Origin: Gordionus sp. m RMFG-2023
Lineage: Eukaryota; Nematomorpha; Gordioida; Chordodea; Parachordodidae
DNA length: 64,000 nucleotides
Direction of reading: 5' to 3'
Assembly: GCF_954871325.1 (NCBI RefSeq)
Contig: NC_088777.1
Coordinates: 38,293,366 to 38,357,365, forward strand
Shown: piece by piece, positions 44,461 to 56,965 of the stretch
Numbering within the stretch: the stretch's first letter is position 1
How the letters are laid out: the number at the start of each line of letters is the position of its first letter
The notes under the pieces: generated by a model
What the model saw: the letters and a program-made list of their open reading frames with translations, nothing else
What the model was told of the DNA's origin: nothing
Databases searched by the model: none
Program-made: the position numbers and the translations under genes

Positions 44461-45404
44461 TATATATTGTTAACCAGTTTTATTTTCAGAACGGTGCCAC
44501 CCCATCTAATTTTAAAAAATAAACGTCCCAAATCTAATTTTTTGAGAAAAAATGTTGGCTTAGTATGTTTCTTAAATTTTTGGCTTTATTATTAGATTAC
44601 AAAATATTTAAAAAAGATGCCTTCTAAGTTCTAACTTCTTTATTTGAGCATTATTTAATATTAAGTAAAAGTCGTGCTTTATCTATTTACAACGACCAAG
44701 ATTTTCAGGGCAATAAGATATAGGAATATAGTATTTTTAATTTAATTACTACCCAATATTATAAATAGGTATTTATTTTGAATCCCGGAAAAAAAACCCC
44801 GAAATTTTTTTTCGAATTTACTTAAGATCTAATAATATCGGGTATATTTTTATTTGGATTTAATTAGGTATAGACAAATTAGTATTTTAGAAAAAAATAT
44901 TAGAAAAATATAATTTAATAATAAATTTTTTTAGGCCCCATTTCATTACTTAAAGATTATTCGTATACCCTCCATAAAAAAATGCTTAAACAAGATAAAA
45001 TGCTGATGTTCTGGTACTGGGGAAAAAAATATCCTGTTTGCATCGTTGCTACATCATCCTTCTCTTATGGACAAGCCGCTTTGAATCTTTTAGAAATGAT
45101 TTCGAAATCCATAGGAGAAAACATAAACCCCTTTTTATAAATTTAAACAAAACATTGCTATCCCATATAATTCGGTCCAATTATTTAATGTTTAAAATGT
45201 TTTGGCCGAATCATTCTTAGCATTCTCCTTTTTAATTTTTTGTATACGTTTTTTTAAAAAAAATTTAATATATTTTTTTTTAAATATTTTTCATGTTCTA
45301 TTTTAATATAAATGTATGTATATGTAAATTTTTAATATATATATATATATATATTTTTAAAATGATTATTAATATTTAAACTCAAATTATTGAAATTCTT
45401 TTAG
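44461..45404. other. AT-rich DNA without recognised features
   Basis: Only short chance frames and a TA microsatellite (about 45,336-45,353) were seen. Confidence 0.55.
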
Positions 45405-45519
45405 TAGGACTTCGGTTGGGGTGAATCTAAAATGTGTACTCGGGTCGGGTTCTTACAAAAAATTTTAAATTTGGGCTCGGGTGGGTTCGGGCCGCGAAAA
45501 ATTACTTTGCAGACCTCTA
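45405..45519. mobile_element. Lone hAT right end with CGGGTCGGG blocks
   Basis: CTCGGGTCGGG, CTCGGGTGGG and TTCGGGCCGCG blocks precede TTTGCAGACCTCTA, the complement of a TAGAGGTCTGCAAA terminus. The left end was not found. Confidence 0.55.
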
Positions 45520-46749
45520 GTATCAATGATAGCGTGAATAATTTAGTTCTTGAGCTTAAATACATTAAATTTGGTAAGAAGATATTTTTCTATATATAAT
45601 TTCTTAAAACCAAACATCTAATAACACTTTTTTTAAATGATTAAAACACTGCTCAAATCGAGTTTTTGGTCGAAAAATTGATTCCGACCCCGAGCGACCA
45701 AATAAGTCGATTAGTCGACTAATTTATTTGACTAATTTTAGTCGGCTAAGTCGACCCATTTAGTGGTCCAAGTCCATCCATTTAGACGACTAAATCGGGT
45801 ATTTTACATCACTAAATAGTTGGGTATTAACCGAAAATTTGGGCTAAACCTAAACCGATTTTGATAGGCTGAGGCTTAGCCTATGATTATCATTTTCATA
45901 AATACAATAAACGCTTTCTACAAAGGTAATTATATTTAATAGCCCTTTTTTAAACATTTAAATAAATTTCAAAAATTATTGAATTTTTGTCCAGTGTTTT
46001 TTGCCTGGGGTACCTCCGGTATATTTTGTCCAGGATATTTCTGTCCGTGATTTATGTTACAACTTTATCAATTAAGATATTTATAATTTTAAAAAAGTAC
46101 ACATAATTTGATATAAATTTTTTTATGTAAAATTTATTTAAAAATGAAAAGCTTAAACTAATGTATCAATTTTAAAAAATTTATTATGTTGTTCACTATC
46201 AATTATCCTAGATCTTTATAGTGGAAGGATTAATTTTTAATGTGAAAAGATCTTTAAACGCTAACCTATATTAAATAGTATATGAAATCAAACATATAAT
46301 AAATTTTTCCTAAAGTTTCTTTCTTTATAGCCAACTTTTTTAAAAGATATTCTAAAAATAAATTTATTCCTCATTTTCACTCACTCAATTCTCATTTCAT
46401 TATAAAAAAATTTTGAAGAGAATGTACGATGTAATTAAAAATAAATTTAAAACAATAAAAATAAGGAAGGCGAAAAAAATAATATTATATTAAGAAAAAA
46501 TTTAATTTTTAAAAGAATGCTTGTAACTAAATGCATGGTAATTTAATATCTTAAAAAAATTCTTAGGTATAAGTATTTATATACCTTATTAACTAAGTTG
46601 AGATTTATTTTCTTATGATATATGATTTTAATGGTATCCACCCTATATTCTACCAGGATATCACGTTTTCCTCAATATGCTCAACAAACTCCCATTCTTC
46701 ACTAAATTAATAAACCTTTGCAGTCAAATTTTAAAAAGGTGAAGTACCT
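45520..46749. other. AT-rich region with a GTCGACTAA-rich cluster
   Basis: At about 45,655-45,800, GTCGATTAGTCGACTAAT and related words repeat in both orientations, again like MITE subterminal sites. The rest is AT-rich with no gene. Confidence 0.45.
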
Positions 46750-48405
46750 AGCTTTGTTTATTCAATCCTTTTGGTGCTAGGCTAAGTGCCTTCAAGAGCC
46801 CACATTAGGTTCTAACTTTCGTCGCTTAGTAGCTAAGATGATATCTTCTCGAAAAGAGCATGAAGCCTCTTCTCTTCTAAGCCCTTTCCAACTAAGTGTT
46901 AGGATTCCAAGTAAATGTGAAGCTGTTACACATTTAACTAGCATACATTTAAAAAATAGCCTATCAATGAGTTTTTAATTAAAATTGACTTCTCCAATGC
47001 CTATAATATACTTTCTCAGAATTCCTTCCTGATTCCTTTTGTGCCCTTTTCACCGGTTACATTAATTTTTTTTCGTTCTTGTTATCATCTGCCTTCTACC
47101 CTGCAATTCGGCATTTATAAGATTCCATCTATTGAGGGTATACGCCAGGGAGATCCTCTTGAATCCTTATTTTTCTGTTTGGGTATCAACGACATTGTTA
47201 AATCCATTAACTCGACGTATTCATTATCCTTACATGCCTGGTATATTGATGACGGTATCCTTGTTAGATCCAATGATGAAGTCAGTAAAGCTGTGAATTT
47301 AATCATGGAGGCTGGGACCGCTATTGGTATCAACCCCCGAGAAATCCGAATATCCCTCTCAAGTCAATTGAATCTAATTCACGCAACTACAAACTAAATC
47401 ATTTAAGTAATAGAGCAATCTCTTCCTTGCTTCATTCCATTCTTGATGCGCTTTTTGAGTTAGCTGATTTATTTGCCAAATTTATCTAATATTCCTCGCA
47501 TCCTATATGAGTTACGATCAACTCCCATTTTATATCCCATACTCCTGGGTGTTTATGAAAATGGGATTAAAATATTATTTAAAAATATTTTAACCTTTTT
47601 GAAATAGCTTGGACTAAAGCTTCTTTACCCACGAATAATGGTGAATTAGATATCAGATCTCCTCTCGATTTTGCCTTAACTGCCTTTATATCCAGTTTAT
47701 TAACAAAAAATATTATAAATTCCCATTTTATTAAACTGACCCTTCCCATAACTGTGTTATTATCAATTGGAAATCACAAATTATTCTTGATCAGAAACAA
47801 ACAGAGGGACTGGAATAGGCCCATAATCGCTAACTGCGTTGAATCACCCCTTTCCAAAATGCAATTAACTGACCATTTATTATTCTCTAGCTACTTAACG
47901 GATCCGGCCATGAGTTCCTTAAAGCTACTCTCTCAGTTAATACATTTACAACTAAACCAAAATGAGCTCGCTCATGTCATTGGTATTCGTTTAAACTGGT
48001 AAATAACCCAACCCTACACTTGTTCTGGTTGCCGTTCTGTCGTCGAAGGTAATGGTAGACAGAACCTTCATTGTCGCTCTTATAAAGGTCGAATTATTAG
48101 ACATAATTTATGCAATTTGATTAACCTTAGAACTTTAAGATCAGCTCAAATTCCATCTATTCTAGAACTTCAGGTCTTTACACATCTGATGGGAAAGGTT
48201 GAGATGATTTCCCAAATTCCCTGCTTAACATCCTTGGGAAAAAGGATCAACTAAAAATAGCAAAATATTCAGATTTTATTCCTATAATTTTATCCAACTT
48301 AACAACCTTTAGGAATCGCGTTATCCTTTTTCAAGGAACTTGGTTCTCACATTCTAAACTTAAGGACGAACCTCGTGAAAGCTTTTTCCTGAGAAAAGAC
48401 TGACC
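46750..48405 (+). mobile_element. Reverse-transcriptase element with C-terminal nuclease-like domain, copy 1
   Basis: Plus-strand pieces read, in order: FRRLVAKMISSRKEHEASSL (RT fingers), EGIRQGDPLESLFFCLGIND (the GxxQGDP motif) and AWYIDDGILVRSNDE (catalytic YxDD). These are followed by a long thumb/linker, a CSGC...HCRSYKGRIIRH zinc-knuckle-like segment and LCNLINLRTLRSAQIPSILE, which leads into the nuclease-like region seen better in copy 2. The tail FSHSKLKDEPRESFFLRKD ends near 48,405. Frames shift and stops occur, so it is inactive. The architecture (RT, zinc knuckle, restriction-like nuclease) recalls REL-type non-LTR retrotransposons, but the exact clade is not certain. Confidence 0.7.
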
Positions 48406-48734
48406 ATAGCTATTTATAAGGCTAATTACATTAGCTTCATGAGTAGTCTCATCCTAGATGATTATACTTAAAATTTATATAACTGTTATAATCAATAAAA
48501 AAAAATTTGATTTTTCTACATTCTTCATATTTGTATTGTATACCTTAATTTTATAAAATATAATAAAACAATAGCAAAAAAAGTAATAATGTTAATATAA
48601 TTTTTCAAAATTTTGTGATAATAACTTGTCTATAATAATAATACATGATTGATAATAAAAAATATATATAACAGTAATATAAAAAAAATAATGAAGAACA
48701 AGGAGGAAAAAGGGAGAGTTTCGAAGAAACACTT

Positions 48735-51348
48735 TTAGTTCCCTTTTAAGATTTCGAATTGAATTTTTTGTTTGAGGAATAGTGACTCGTTTTTAACCCC
48801 TGTCCTTATTGAAATTTTTCTACCCAATTGATTTAAAAATTTTAGAAATTGGGGACCGGGATTTCCCAATACGCTAAAAATTAAAGGAATAAAAATAAAA
48901 GAATTAAGAAGAGACCTATATTTATTGACTTCTTGAAGTTCCAAGGGGTCAGTGTTTCTGTTAGCCGGAAATGAGATAACACATGAGACATCCCAGACAA
49001 TCTTATGCTGCAGTGCTAAGATGTCAGAGACAGGACGCTTACGCTTACCGTTCTCATGTAGGAGACCTAACGGTTCCAAGCTATTCGGGAAACCGGCTGA
49101 AATCAAAGATTTGCTGATTAACCTATTTAGGTTGTCGTGTCTCATAAAACGGCTGACAAGAAAAACAATGTCTAGAGAATGGATCCACCTGCTTTTTACA
49201 GGCAGGACAGGTGTCAATAGAAGGGATAAGGCAACCAAACCTATGGCAAATGACAATTTGAAACTCATCGTTTATGAGTAACGTTTCCTTTTTTCCACTC
49301 GGAATCGCGTCTAGCCATTCATGGCCGTTGGAATTTTTTTTTTGCGTTTCTGATTAGTTAGATCTGGACACAAACAAAGTTTTTCAAACGCACATTGAAG
49401 CATAGGGCCCAGAAAGCTCTTTAGATAATTGAAAACTGGCTGCCCGGATCCTTGGAGAACAAGATTAAGCCAAGATTGTTTGGCTGAAGTTAAAAGGGGA
49501 TCGTTCAACTCAATAAGCGAGGATATCAAGTCGTTAAAGGATATTTGAGACGAAAGAAAACAGGCAATTGCCATTAAAGAGGGGGATGAAAATCCAAGTC
49601 CTCCCCGGAAGAAGGCATAGAGGCAAATAATCAATTAAAATCGGAAAACTTTAGGACTAATAGGGATTCGATAAAGTGTTTAAATTTTAATTCGAAGGAC
49701 TTCAGGAGGGAATAGTATTGGAAAGCAGGAGAAGATTTAAAGATCAACGAATTTAGGTAAGAACAAACATTTTTTGGTGAGGAAAAAAAACTGATGTTTA
49801 GGAAGGTAAGAAAAATTCTTAAGCGAATTAAAAGGAGATTGAATAAAATTGTCATAAAAGTTCTAACAAAAGCAAGTTGAGAAGCCGATAGGAGAGCCTA
49901 AAAGACAAAGTTCCTCATATAGAATGATTTTAAAATCTAGGGGAGGGATAAAACCCTTATTATTGAGGGAAGATATCTCACATTTTTTTCTATTTAAGGA
50001 AAGACCAATTTTCGAAGCTTCCATTTCAACGTACTCGATGGCCTACAAAACATTGAGTAAAGATCCGCCAAAAGAGCCATCGTCGAGGTACTATAAATTA
50101 AGGTCTAATTTGAAATCAGACTTAAAATTCTTGATCAAATCATGGGTACCTATGGTGAAGTGGGTCACCTTACTGAATCCCCTCTTCGGAGGATATGGAA
50201 AATTTCCTAAATTTGAGTAACGAGGGAAATCCATAACAGAAATTAAGGAAATTCCAATATTTAGGAAAATGATGTAGGAAGGAGGGTAAAAATGAACTCC
50301 TGTGAATGGTGTTGAAAGCATTTCTGAAGTTCAACTTGCAGAAAACTTCGCCTCAATGTTTACAATAATAAGAGCTACATGCAAGGCCACTTCGCACCCA
50401 CCTCTAACTCCAAAACCTAAGTATGAGGGAAAGAGGGAACTGGCCTTAGACCTGATCCTATTTACAATAACCTTTGCGACTATCGACGAAAAAATGATCC
50501 TATAGCTATGGGTCTAATACCACCTCCAGTTTGGTTAAAGAAACAAGACGTGCACCAAAAAGAAAATGGCGTATACAAATATGAACTTGGTGTATAAGGA
50601 TAATTACAAAGTTCGGTTAATGATTTTAGTAAAGGGTCAATAAAACCACTTTCAAAGCATTGGATTAAATCAACAAAAAAACCTGGTCTATACCCGTCTA
50701 CAACATCTGTCGTCCATTTTTTAAAGGACTTCAAGCACTTAGAACTTCATCACAGGTAAAGGGAGTAGGAGAAGAGCCTAGCGGGTGAATGTTAAAAGGG
50801 GACGCCGGTGGATGTTTTTCAAGAAGCTGTTAAAAAGTAGAAGCGTTGATGGTGGAAATAGTATCATCAGAAGTCAAAATTCGGACATTACCGCTTATAT
50901 CACCAAGATCTAATTTTTCAGAGATCAATTTATAGCGGAAGGAGTAGGATTAAAGAGTTAAATGGTAAAATCATCAATAATGGTATTTCCAAAATTGGAC
51001 ACTTTCTCCTTAATTGAGGCAGATATATTATTTATTCTATTTTTGGGTTTAACTAGGACTTGAAAACAAAAACTCAGGTCTAATCATAAGGGTGTTGAGG
51101 AGAAATCAAAATTCATTTTTTATAAGAGACGTGAGGAACTTTGAAATCGATTCTCGAGCTGTTATAGGGATCCTAGGTAAAACTGGGGGCTTATGTGAAA
51201 TAAGGAATAAATCAACAGAGTTAGGGACGACAATCAGAACTGGGGTCACACGAGTGAGGAGATATAATAGAAGGATCTGGGAGGGAAAGGAGGGGGAATT
51301 TCCCAGAATTAAGGCAGAAGGGTGAACAATGTTTCCTAAAAGTGCCAT
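48735..51348 (-). mobile_element. Reverse-transcriptase element with C-terminal nuclease-like domain, copy 2, convergent with copy 1
   Basis: On the minus strand, from 51,348 downwards, an N-terminal part contains GDISGNVRILTSDDTI and LLEKHPPASPFNIHPLGSSP. It is followed by an RT start (FNQTGGGIRPIAIGSFFRR, 50,485-50,550) and degraded RT. The 177-residue frame 49,268-48,735 holds ISKSLISAGFPNSLEPLGLL, HKIVWDVSCVISFP and KKYASL-like VNKYRSLLNSFIFIPLIF, ending QKIQFEILKGN. IVWDVSCV corresponds to the acidic strand of a PD-(D/E)XK-type nuclease; the preceding PD is degenerate. Several frame changes make it inactive. Its 3' end faces that of copy 1 across about 330 bp. Confidence 0.7.
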
Positions 51349-52239
51349 TCAAATTAAGCGAAATTATTTTTAAGCACGCATGGCAACAGGCGTTTACCAT
51401 GATATAACTTTAGATGAGAGCTTAATATGTAAAATTAAATGCCTGTTTATAAATTATTCCTTCATTTATTCCACAAGGTAATAAAATTAAATACAAAGTA
51501 AAATCAAAAAATGGGAATCGATTATTTATTTTAAAGAAAACGGTTTCAATTTAAAAATTAAATAAAATATAAACGATATTAAAATAAAAAATATTTAAAA
51601 AAAACAAAAAAAGATATAATAAAAATTATATTAAAAAAAATATATACAAATTTTGTTGTCTATTTCGGGTGGTATATTTTTTTATTATTTATTTTAAATA
51701 TTAATAAGGGATTGGTTATATTTGTTTATGATTGGTTAATTTTTTATTTTATTTATATATAAAAAATATGTATTTTTCAGAGGTCCAACCCTTTCTGCCA
51801 TCTATGAGTCAAATCTTCAGGCTTACATAATATTATTTTGGCTAACTTAGTCGGGTCGTTTTTAAAAATCGACCTGAATAGGGCTTTTTAACAACCTTAC
51901 AGGCAATTAAATGTTTATAAAGTTGTTTAGTAAGTAAAAAAAACTTATTAAATTATTATGGGTAAATAAGTGGGCAAATATTTATTTATAAAGTTGTTAT
52001 AAACATAATATAATAATTATTTTTATTATGTTAAATATTTTATAAAATGAAGATTAGCATATAAATGCCTAATAAAAAAAATTTTTTCCAAATATAATAT
52101 TTTTTTGTGTAGAAAAAAAGACACAAGTTCAAAATTTAATTTACTTGAGTTCACAACCATGAATAAAAACTATAATAAAACCTCTAACATTCTGATTTTT
52201 CAAAATAATCATGTTTATAAATATTTTTATTCTAAATAT
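51349..52239. other. AT-rich region with a MITE right end
   Basis: Positions 51,795-51,893 match the right end of the 581-bp MITE at 37,913-38,493 (GAGTCAAATCTTCAGG, GGGTCGTTTTTAAAAA, TTTTTAACAACCTTA). Nothing else was recognised. Confidence 0.5.
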
Positions 52240-52400
52240 TAGAGATCTGCAGAGGCATACCATTTGTACGGCCCGGCTCAAATTTATATCTTAAAAAAAT
52301 TTTCAACCCAGCCCAGGTTTTATATTTTTAGACCCGGGATTTTTAATTTTTATAGAATAGCATTTGGCCCAGCCCGGGTATATTTAAAAAAATTAATGGG
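52240..52400 (+). mobile_element. Lone hAT left end of the CCGGGCC family
   Basis: TAGAGATCTGCAGAGGCATA begins the segment, followed by CATTTGTACGGCCCGGC and two further CCCGGG/CCCAGCCC blocks. It closely parallels the right end of the bounded element at 22,506-24,306 read inverted. No right end was found. Confidence 0.65.
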
Positions 52401-52519
52401 TCATTCCAAGTCAAATGGACCAAAAAACGAGATTTTCGGACAAACCATCTCTAAAATGAATAAATTTGGCGACGGTTATCTAAGTTGTATATTTTAGTAA
52501 AATCAAAATTTTAGAGTTA

Positions 52520-52870
52520 GCTCAACGAAATCCAAACATATACGCCTTCAAAGTCGAAAATCGTCCAATGCGAGATTTTATTAAATCTTGTTTTTTTTAA
52601 AAAAAATAGTTAGATAGAGTTACAAGTTATATAAAATTTTTTAGCCCTTAAAATTTTACATTGAAAAAAATCGAAAAAAATTATAATAGGAAGCAATTTT
52701 TTGGGTGTTGATATTCTCTTAAAATGGTTATTACCTTTATATTAAACTATTTAATAGAAATCTTGATAACCATTTTTGTTTTTTTAATTTTATTAAATTT
52801 TTTATTATTTCTATAAATAAAAAATAATAATACAGATGGCGTTAAATTCAAAAATCATTATAATATAATA
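52520..52870 (+). repeat. Left member of a 350-bp inverted repeat pair 5 kb apart
   Basis: GCCTTCAAAGTCGAAAATCG, AGCCCTTAAAATTTTACATTG, TTTTTTGGGTGTTGATATTCTC and AATAACC-type blocks are found inverted and in the same order at 57,770-58,110. Confidence 0.8.
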
Positions 52871-52960
52871 ATATATCTATATTATAATTTTCCGATGTCC
52901 TCACTACGTCATTGTGACGTCATGTCATCGCTACGTCATGTCATCGTTACGTATTTAATT
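52860..52960 (+). repeat. ACGTCATG-rich dispersed repeat
   Basis: TTTTCCGATGTCCTCACTACGTC followed by several TCATGTCATCGCTACG words matches, inverted, 6,590-6,690. Confidence 0.75.
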
Positions 52961-53019
52961 ATTTTTATTAATTTATTTATTTTTTATAAAAGCAAAACTC
53001 AAATAAATAGCAACTATTA

Positions 53020-53780
53020 TATCCTGGTAAGTAATATTTATAATTTATAAAAAAATTTATTTTTTACTTTTTTTATAGGTGAAATATTTTGAGAAGAAAA
53101 TCCAAGAAAGCAAGACTCAAATAAAAAGCAACTATAATCTGGTAAATAATATTTTTAATTTATGATATCAAAAATTAAATATCATTCAATTATTAATTCA
53201 ACCCATATTCATTTTGAGAAGAAAGGGTAAATAATATTTTTTATTTATAAAAATGAGTTTTTACAAATCAAACAATCATATACCCTTATTTTCCAAAAAA
53301 TGAGTTTTTACAATGGCTAATATCAAAAAATAAATATCATTCAATTATTTCAAGTAAATTAAATTATAAATGCTTATATTTTTTTACATTTAGAATACAT
53401 CAATTTTAACTTATGATGATATTCCCACTCTTTCTAGAGAGTTGAACCTAATATTGATTCCTCTGCAGGTTTAATACATTAATATTTTTAAAATTATTCT
53501 TATGCTTTTATTTTAGATAACAAGCCCTGTCTTCACCTCTCTTAATAATTGTACAGATGCTGATTAAGCAACTATTTTCCTGGTAAATTATTATTTTTTA
53601 TTTATTAAAATGAGTTTTTACAAGGGTTGATATCAAAAAATAAATATCATTCAATTATTAATTCAGATTTTGAGAAGAAAAGCAAATTAAGGGTAAATAT
53701 TTTTAATTTATAAAAATGAGTTTTTACAAATCAAACAATCATCATACACCCTTAGTTTACAAAAAGTATAACATCAATAA
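53020..53780 (+). repeat. Scrambled direct repeats
   Basis: AAAATGAGTTTTTACAA occurs four times (about 53,250; 53,305; 53,608; 53,713), interleaved with GATATCAAAAAATAAATATC, ATTTTGAGAAGAAA and GGTAAATAATATTTTT in a roughly repeated order. Confidence 0.75.
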
Positions 53781-54239
53781 TTTAAACTTACCCATTTCAG
53801 CTATACACATTCAAAATTATTATAAATATTTATGAAAATAGTTTCAAAACACAAAAGATTAACCCTACCTTTTTTTAAACAAAAATGTGGTATAAAACAA
53901 GGATGTGCCACCCCCCATTATCAATCTACTAATTAGTGACATCACAAATACCAGTAACCTACAAAATGTAGACTGACTATGCTACACCAACAACATATAT
54001 ATCATTATTGAAGATGTCACTAACATTAATTATTATAACAATAGTCTCAAATAATATGTGAAAAATCAGCCTGATAAAAAATTTAAAAAAACTATTCTAT
54101 TTTCCTTTCCTTCCCTTTTAATTTCTTTTATTATCTTCGCCTTTCTCAAAATTTTTAATTTCCTATTTCTTTCTCTTTAGCTTCCTTTCCCTTTTAATTT
54201 CCCTATTTTCTTTCCATTTACAATACTTAGTATGATATT
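53781..54239. other. AT-rich DNA without recognised features
   Basis: A pyrimidine-rich stretch with TTCCTTTCCCTTTTAATTTC-like repeats lies at about 54,100-54,220. No gene was seen. Confidence 0.5.
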
Positions 54240-54900
54240 TTTTATAATTTAAATAAATTTATATATCTATTTTAAACATCCTACGTATTTTTAAAGCTAT
54301 CCATTTTGCCGGGCTGCACAATATGTCCTTTTATCTCTGATGAATAGTTTGTCAAACTAACAGAAAAATATCCAAAGTACATTATTTTTAGTATTTAACT
54401 AAATTAATATATCAATTTTTAAGGATCCTACCTTTTTAAAAGCTTGCCTTTTGTCAGATCCACAATTGCTTTATTCTCCATGCTGATTATTTTGTATAAC
54501 TCACCAAAAAATAAGTACATTATTTTTATTATAAATAATTTTTTATATCTATCCAAAAAATCGATATATATATTACAATATTTTTTTTATTCAATTAAAA
54601 TTATATATTTATTCTTAAGGATCCTTACCTTTTTAACAATACTCCTTTTTATTCTTACTAATTTTTTTTGTATAACTCAATAAAAAAGACAAAACGGGGT
54701 TTTCTATCTTTAGGATTTTACATTTATTCCAAAACAAAATACATACTATGGTATTTATATTATTTAAATTATTCTATATCTATTCACAAGGTTCCTATTT
54801 TTTTTTAATTTGCCAATTGGACTCTCCGAATGGTATTATATTTTAATCCTACCTTATAAAATTAACTTGAGAATTGTTTTGTTTTTACTTTAGTTAACTA
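54240..54900 (+). repeat. Imperfect tandem repeat, about 150-190-bp unit, about four copies
   Basis: Units contain AAGGATCCTACCTTTTTA, a TTGCCTTTTGT-like block, TTGTATAACTCACCAAAAAA and AAGTACATTATTTTTA, at about 54,270, 54,420, 54,610 and 54,770. One chance frame (54,444-54,683) is a by-product. Confidence 0.65.
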
Positions 54901-55460
54901 TCCCCATCTTATTTTCTCTTTATAATTGTTAAAATATTGATATATCAGTCATTAATAATGAACAAATGCAAAATAAATCTTTAGAAGAACATGATAGGCT
55001 TGATAACTCTCCAAAAAAAATTTTTTGACTATAGCCCTCAACTACTAGAAATATACTTCTAATATTGACTCCTCTACAGGTTTACAGTATATTAATGTTT
55101 GTTTAATTTCAACAATAGTTTATTTATATTTGTGGCTGATTTCTTTATTTGTCTAGGCTAACCCAATCTTAATCCCTCACATTGTTACAAAACATGATGA
55201 ATCTATTATTAAAGATAAGCAAAGAAAAAAATGGCGATTCAACAAAAGCCTTACCAGTTACTGGTGGCCAAGATAATAAGGAACTGTGAACTCCTCTGGA
55301 GGTTTATTTTGTTTTTTATCTAATGTTTTATATCTATATGTTTATTTTATATTCACCCAGTTGCCTCCAAATAATATTTCTATCACCACTACCACAATCC
55401 ATATGCCACCTCTGCCTAATTTTTAACAAATATAAGCATTTAATTCCACTATCATTCACC
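54901..55460. other. AT-rich region with repeated CTCCTCTGCAGGTTTA-like words
   Basis: CTCCTCTACAGGTTTA at about 55,065 and CTCCTCTGGAGGTTTA at about 55,293 repeat a word seen at about 53,459. No coding was recognised. Confidence 0.4.
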
Positions 55461-56738
55461 TCACTAGGTATTATATAAATAATGTTTTATCCGATTCCCT
55501 AAGGAACTTTCATGAATATTTAGAGGGATTTTCAAACGATGTGTAGTGCGGCCAATTTCATTAACATTATTAATGGGAAAATATGCGGTAGTTTTGTCAT
55601 GGCCTTTAAATACTTACGACCGTTTTATGGTTGAGTTGACAATGTCGTTCATGATTCTATTTTAGAGGGGTATACCAAGACTGACACTTTGGCAGAAATA
55701 TCATTTTGCGTTCTTCTTTTACCAGTAGCCCAAGGCCTCAGCTTTATCAGGACGCAATGGGTGTTGTACACTGCTTTGGTAATTCGTCATTATTCATTAC
55801 TTTCACCTACAACCTTAAATATGATGATATTTTACATTAATTATTTCCTCTGCAGACGACTGCCCAGATTTATTTTGTCGCTTTTTCCATCAAAAATTAA
55901 AATGTCATAAAGGATTTGCTCTTAATTTTATCACACACACAAAATAATAATTAATCCTCATCATTTTTTTAAAAAATTACCTAAATTTATATGGCAAGAA
56001 AAACAAATTTCTTAAAAAATATATAAATAAATTGCATATAAGTTTCATTAGTATTGAATGGCATTTTTGTAATTTAAATAGATAGCATTTTTTGTACTTA
56101 ACATAAAGATATAGATAGCCCTTATCAAATTTTTTGATAAAAGGAGTTAACCCACTAATTGGTAAATCCGAGATTTCCCCTTCATGTGATGATAAATTAT
56201 TTAGAAATTTAACTATCTCCGGGTTTGGGAAAAAGTTTTGAAAATTAATATTAGACTGGGCTTGGAAAATATTCCTCAAGATTAATATTTGCTTGCACCT
56301 GACTTGGGAATATCTTTTACAAATTATTATGGGCCGGGCTAGGAAAAAATTTTCAAAATTATGGGTTGAGCTAGGCTTGAGAATTTTTTTAAAAAATTAT
56401 AAGGTCTTGGACGCTCGGAAATTTTTTCCAAATATTATGAGCTTGGACCTGGCTTGAAATTTTTTAATGTTAAATGTTAGTCTTATGTAATCAGTAATAT
56501 ATTTACAAATAATTTTGATATTGGGTAAAAGCTCATTTAAATATATTTTGACTCAAAAAATAGTTTCCACTCTTAGTCCTAATGGGTTGGACTCAATGAC
56601 ATTGGTTGGACTTGACCTAAATGGGGAGGGAGGGGGGTTAAAAATAATATAAATTGGATATGATTTTTAAATAAAAGGTATCTTTCTTAAAAAAACGAAT
56701 ATCTCATTCACCGTCATTTTTGACGGGCTATCTACTAG
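55461..56738 (+). mobile_element. Non-autonomous Helitron-like element, copy 2
   Basis: The plus-strand segment starts TCACTAGG and ends with the hairpin ACCGTCATTTTTGACGGG, a short spacer and CTACTAG followed by T. It is about 1,278 bp and collinear with copy 1 at 3,571-4,766 (inverted). GGGCTAGG/GGGCTTGG-type units of about 40 bp lie 300-500 bp from the 3' end. The frames inside (55,689-55,910 plus; 55,977-56,279 minus) resemble nothing I know and are probably chance. Confidence 0.6.
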
Positions 56739-56965
56739 TTTAATAAAAATATGAATTGTATTGTATTAAAAAAAATTTAAATCCATTGAGCATAACCAAT
56801 ATGACGTCCTGGGGAAATATGTAAGCAAGCAGCCCATACAGATATGATTATTATTAGAGTGCTATATTGTAAAATAAACATATTTTAAAAAAAATACCTT
56901 TTGTTTTTAGCGTTTTCATTTTTACGATAATTAAGCATTACCTGAAGAGATAATTTGTAAGTAAG
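56739..56965. other. Short AT-rich spacer
   Basis: Nothing was recognised between the Helitron-like 3' end and the following inverted repeat. Confidence 0.5.

Noticed and set aside
52264-52497. Open frame with proline/glycine-rich start
   Set aside because: It runs through another CCGGGCC-type hAT end into AT-rich DNA and has no protein family signature.
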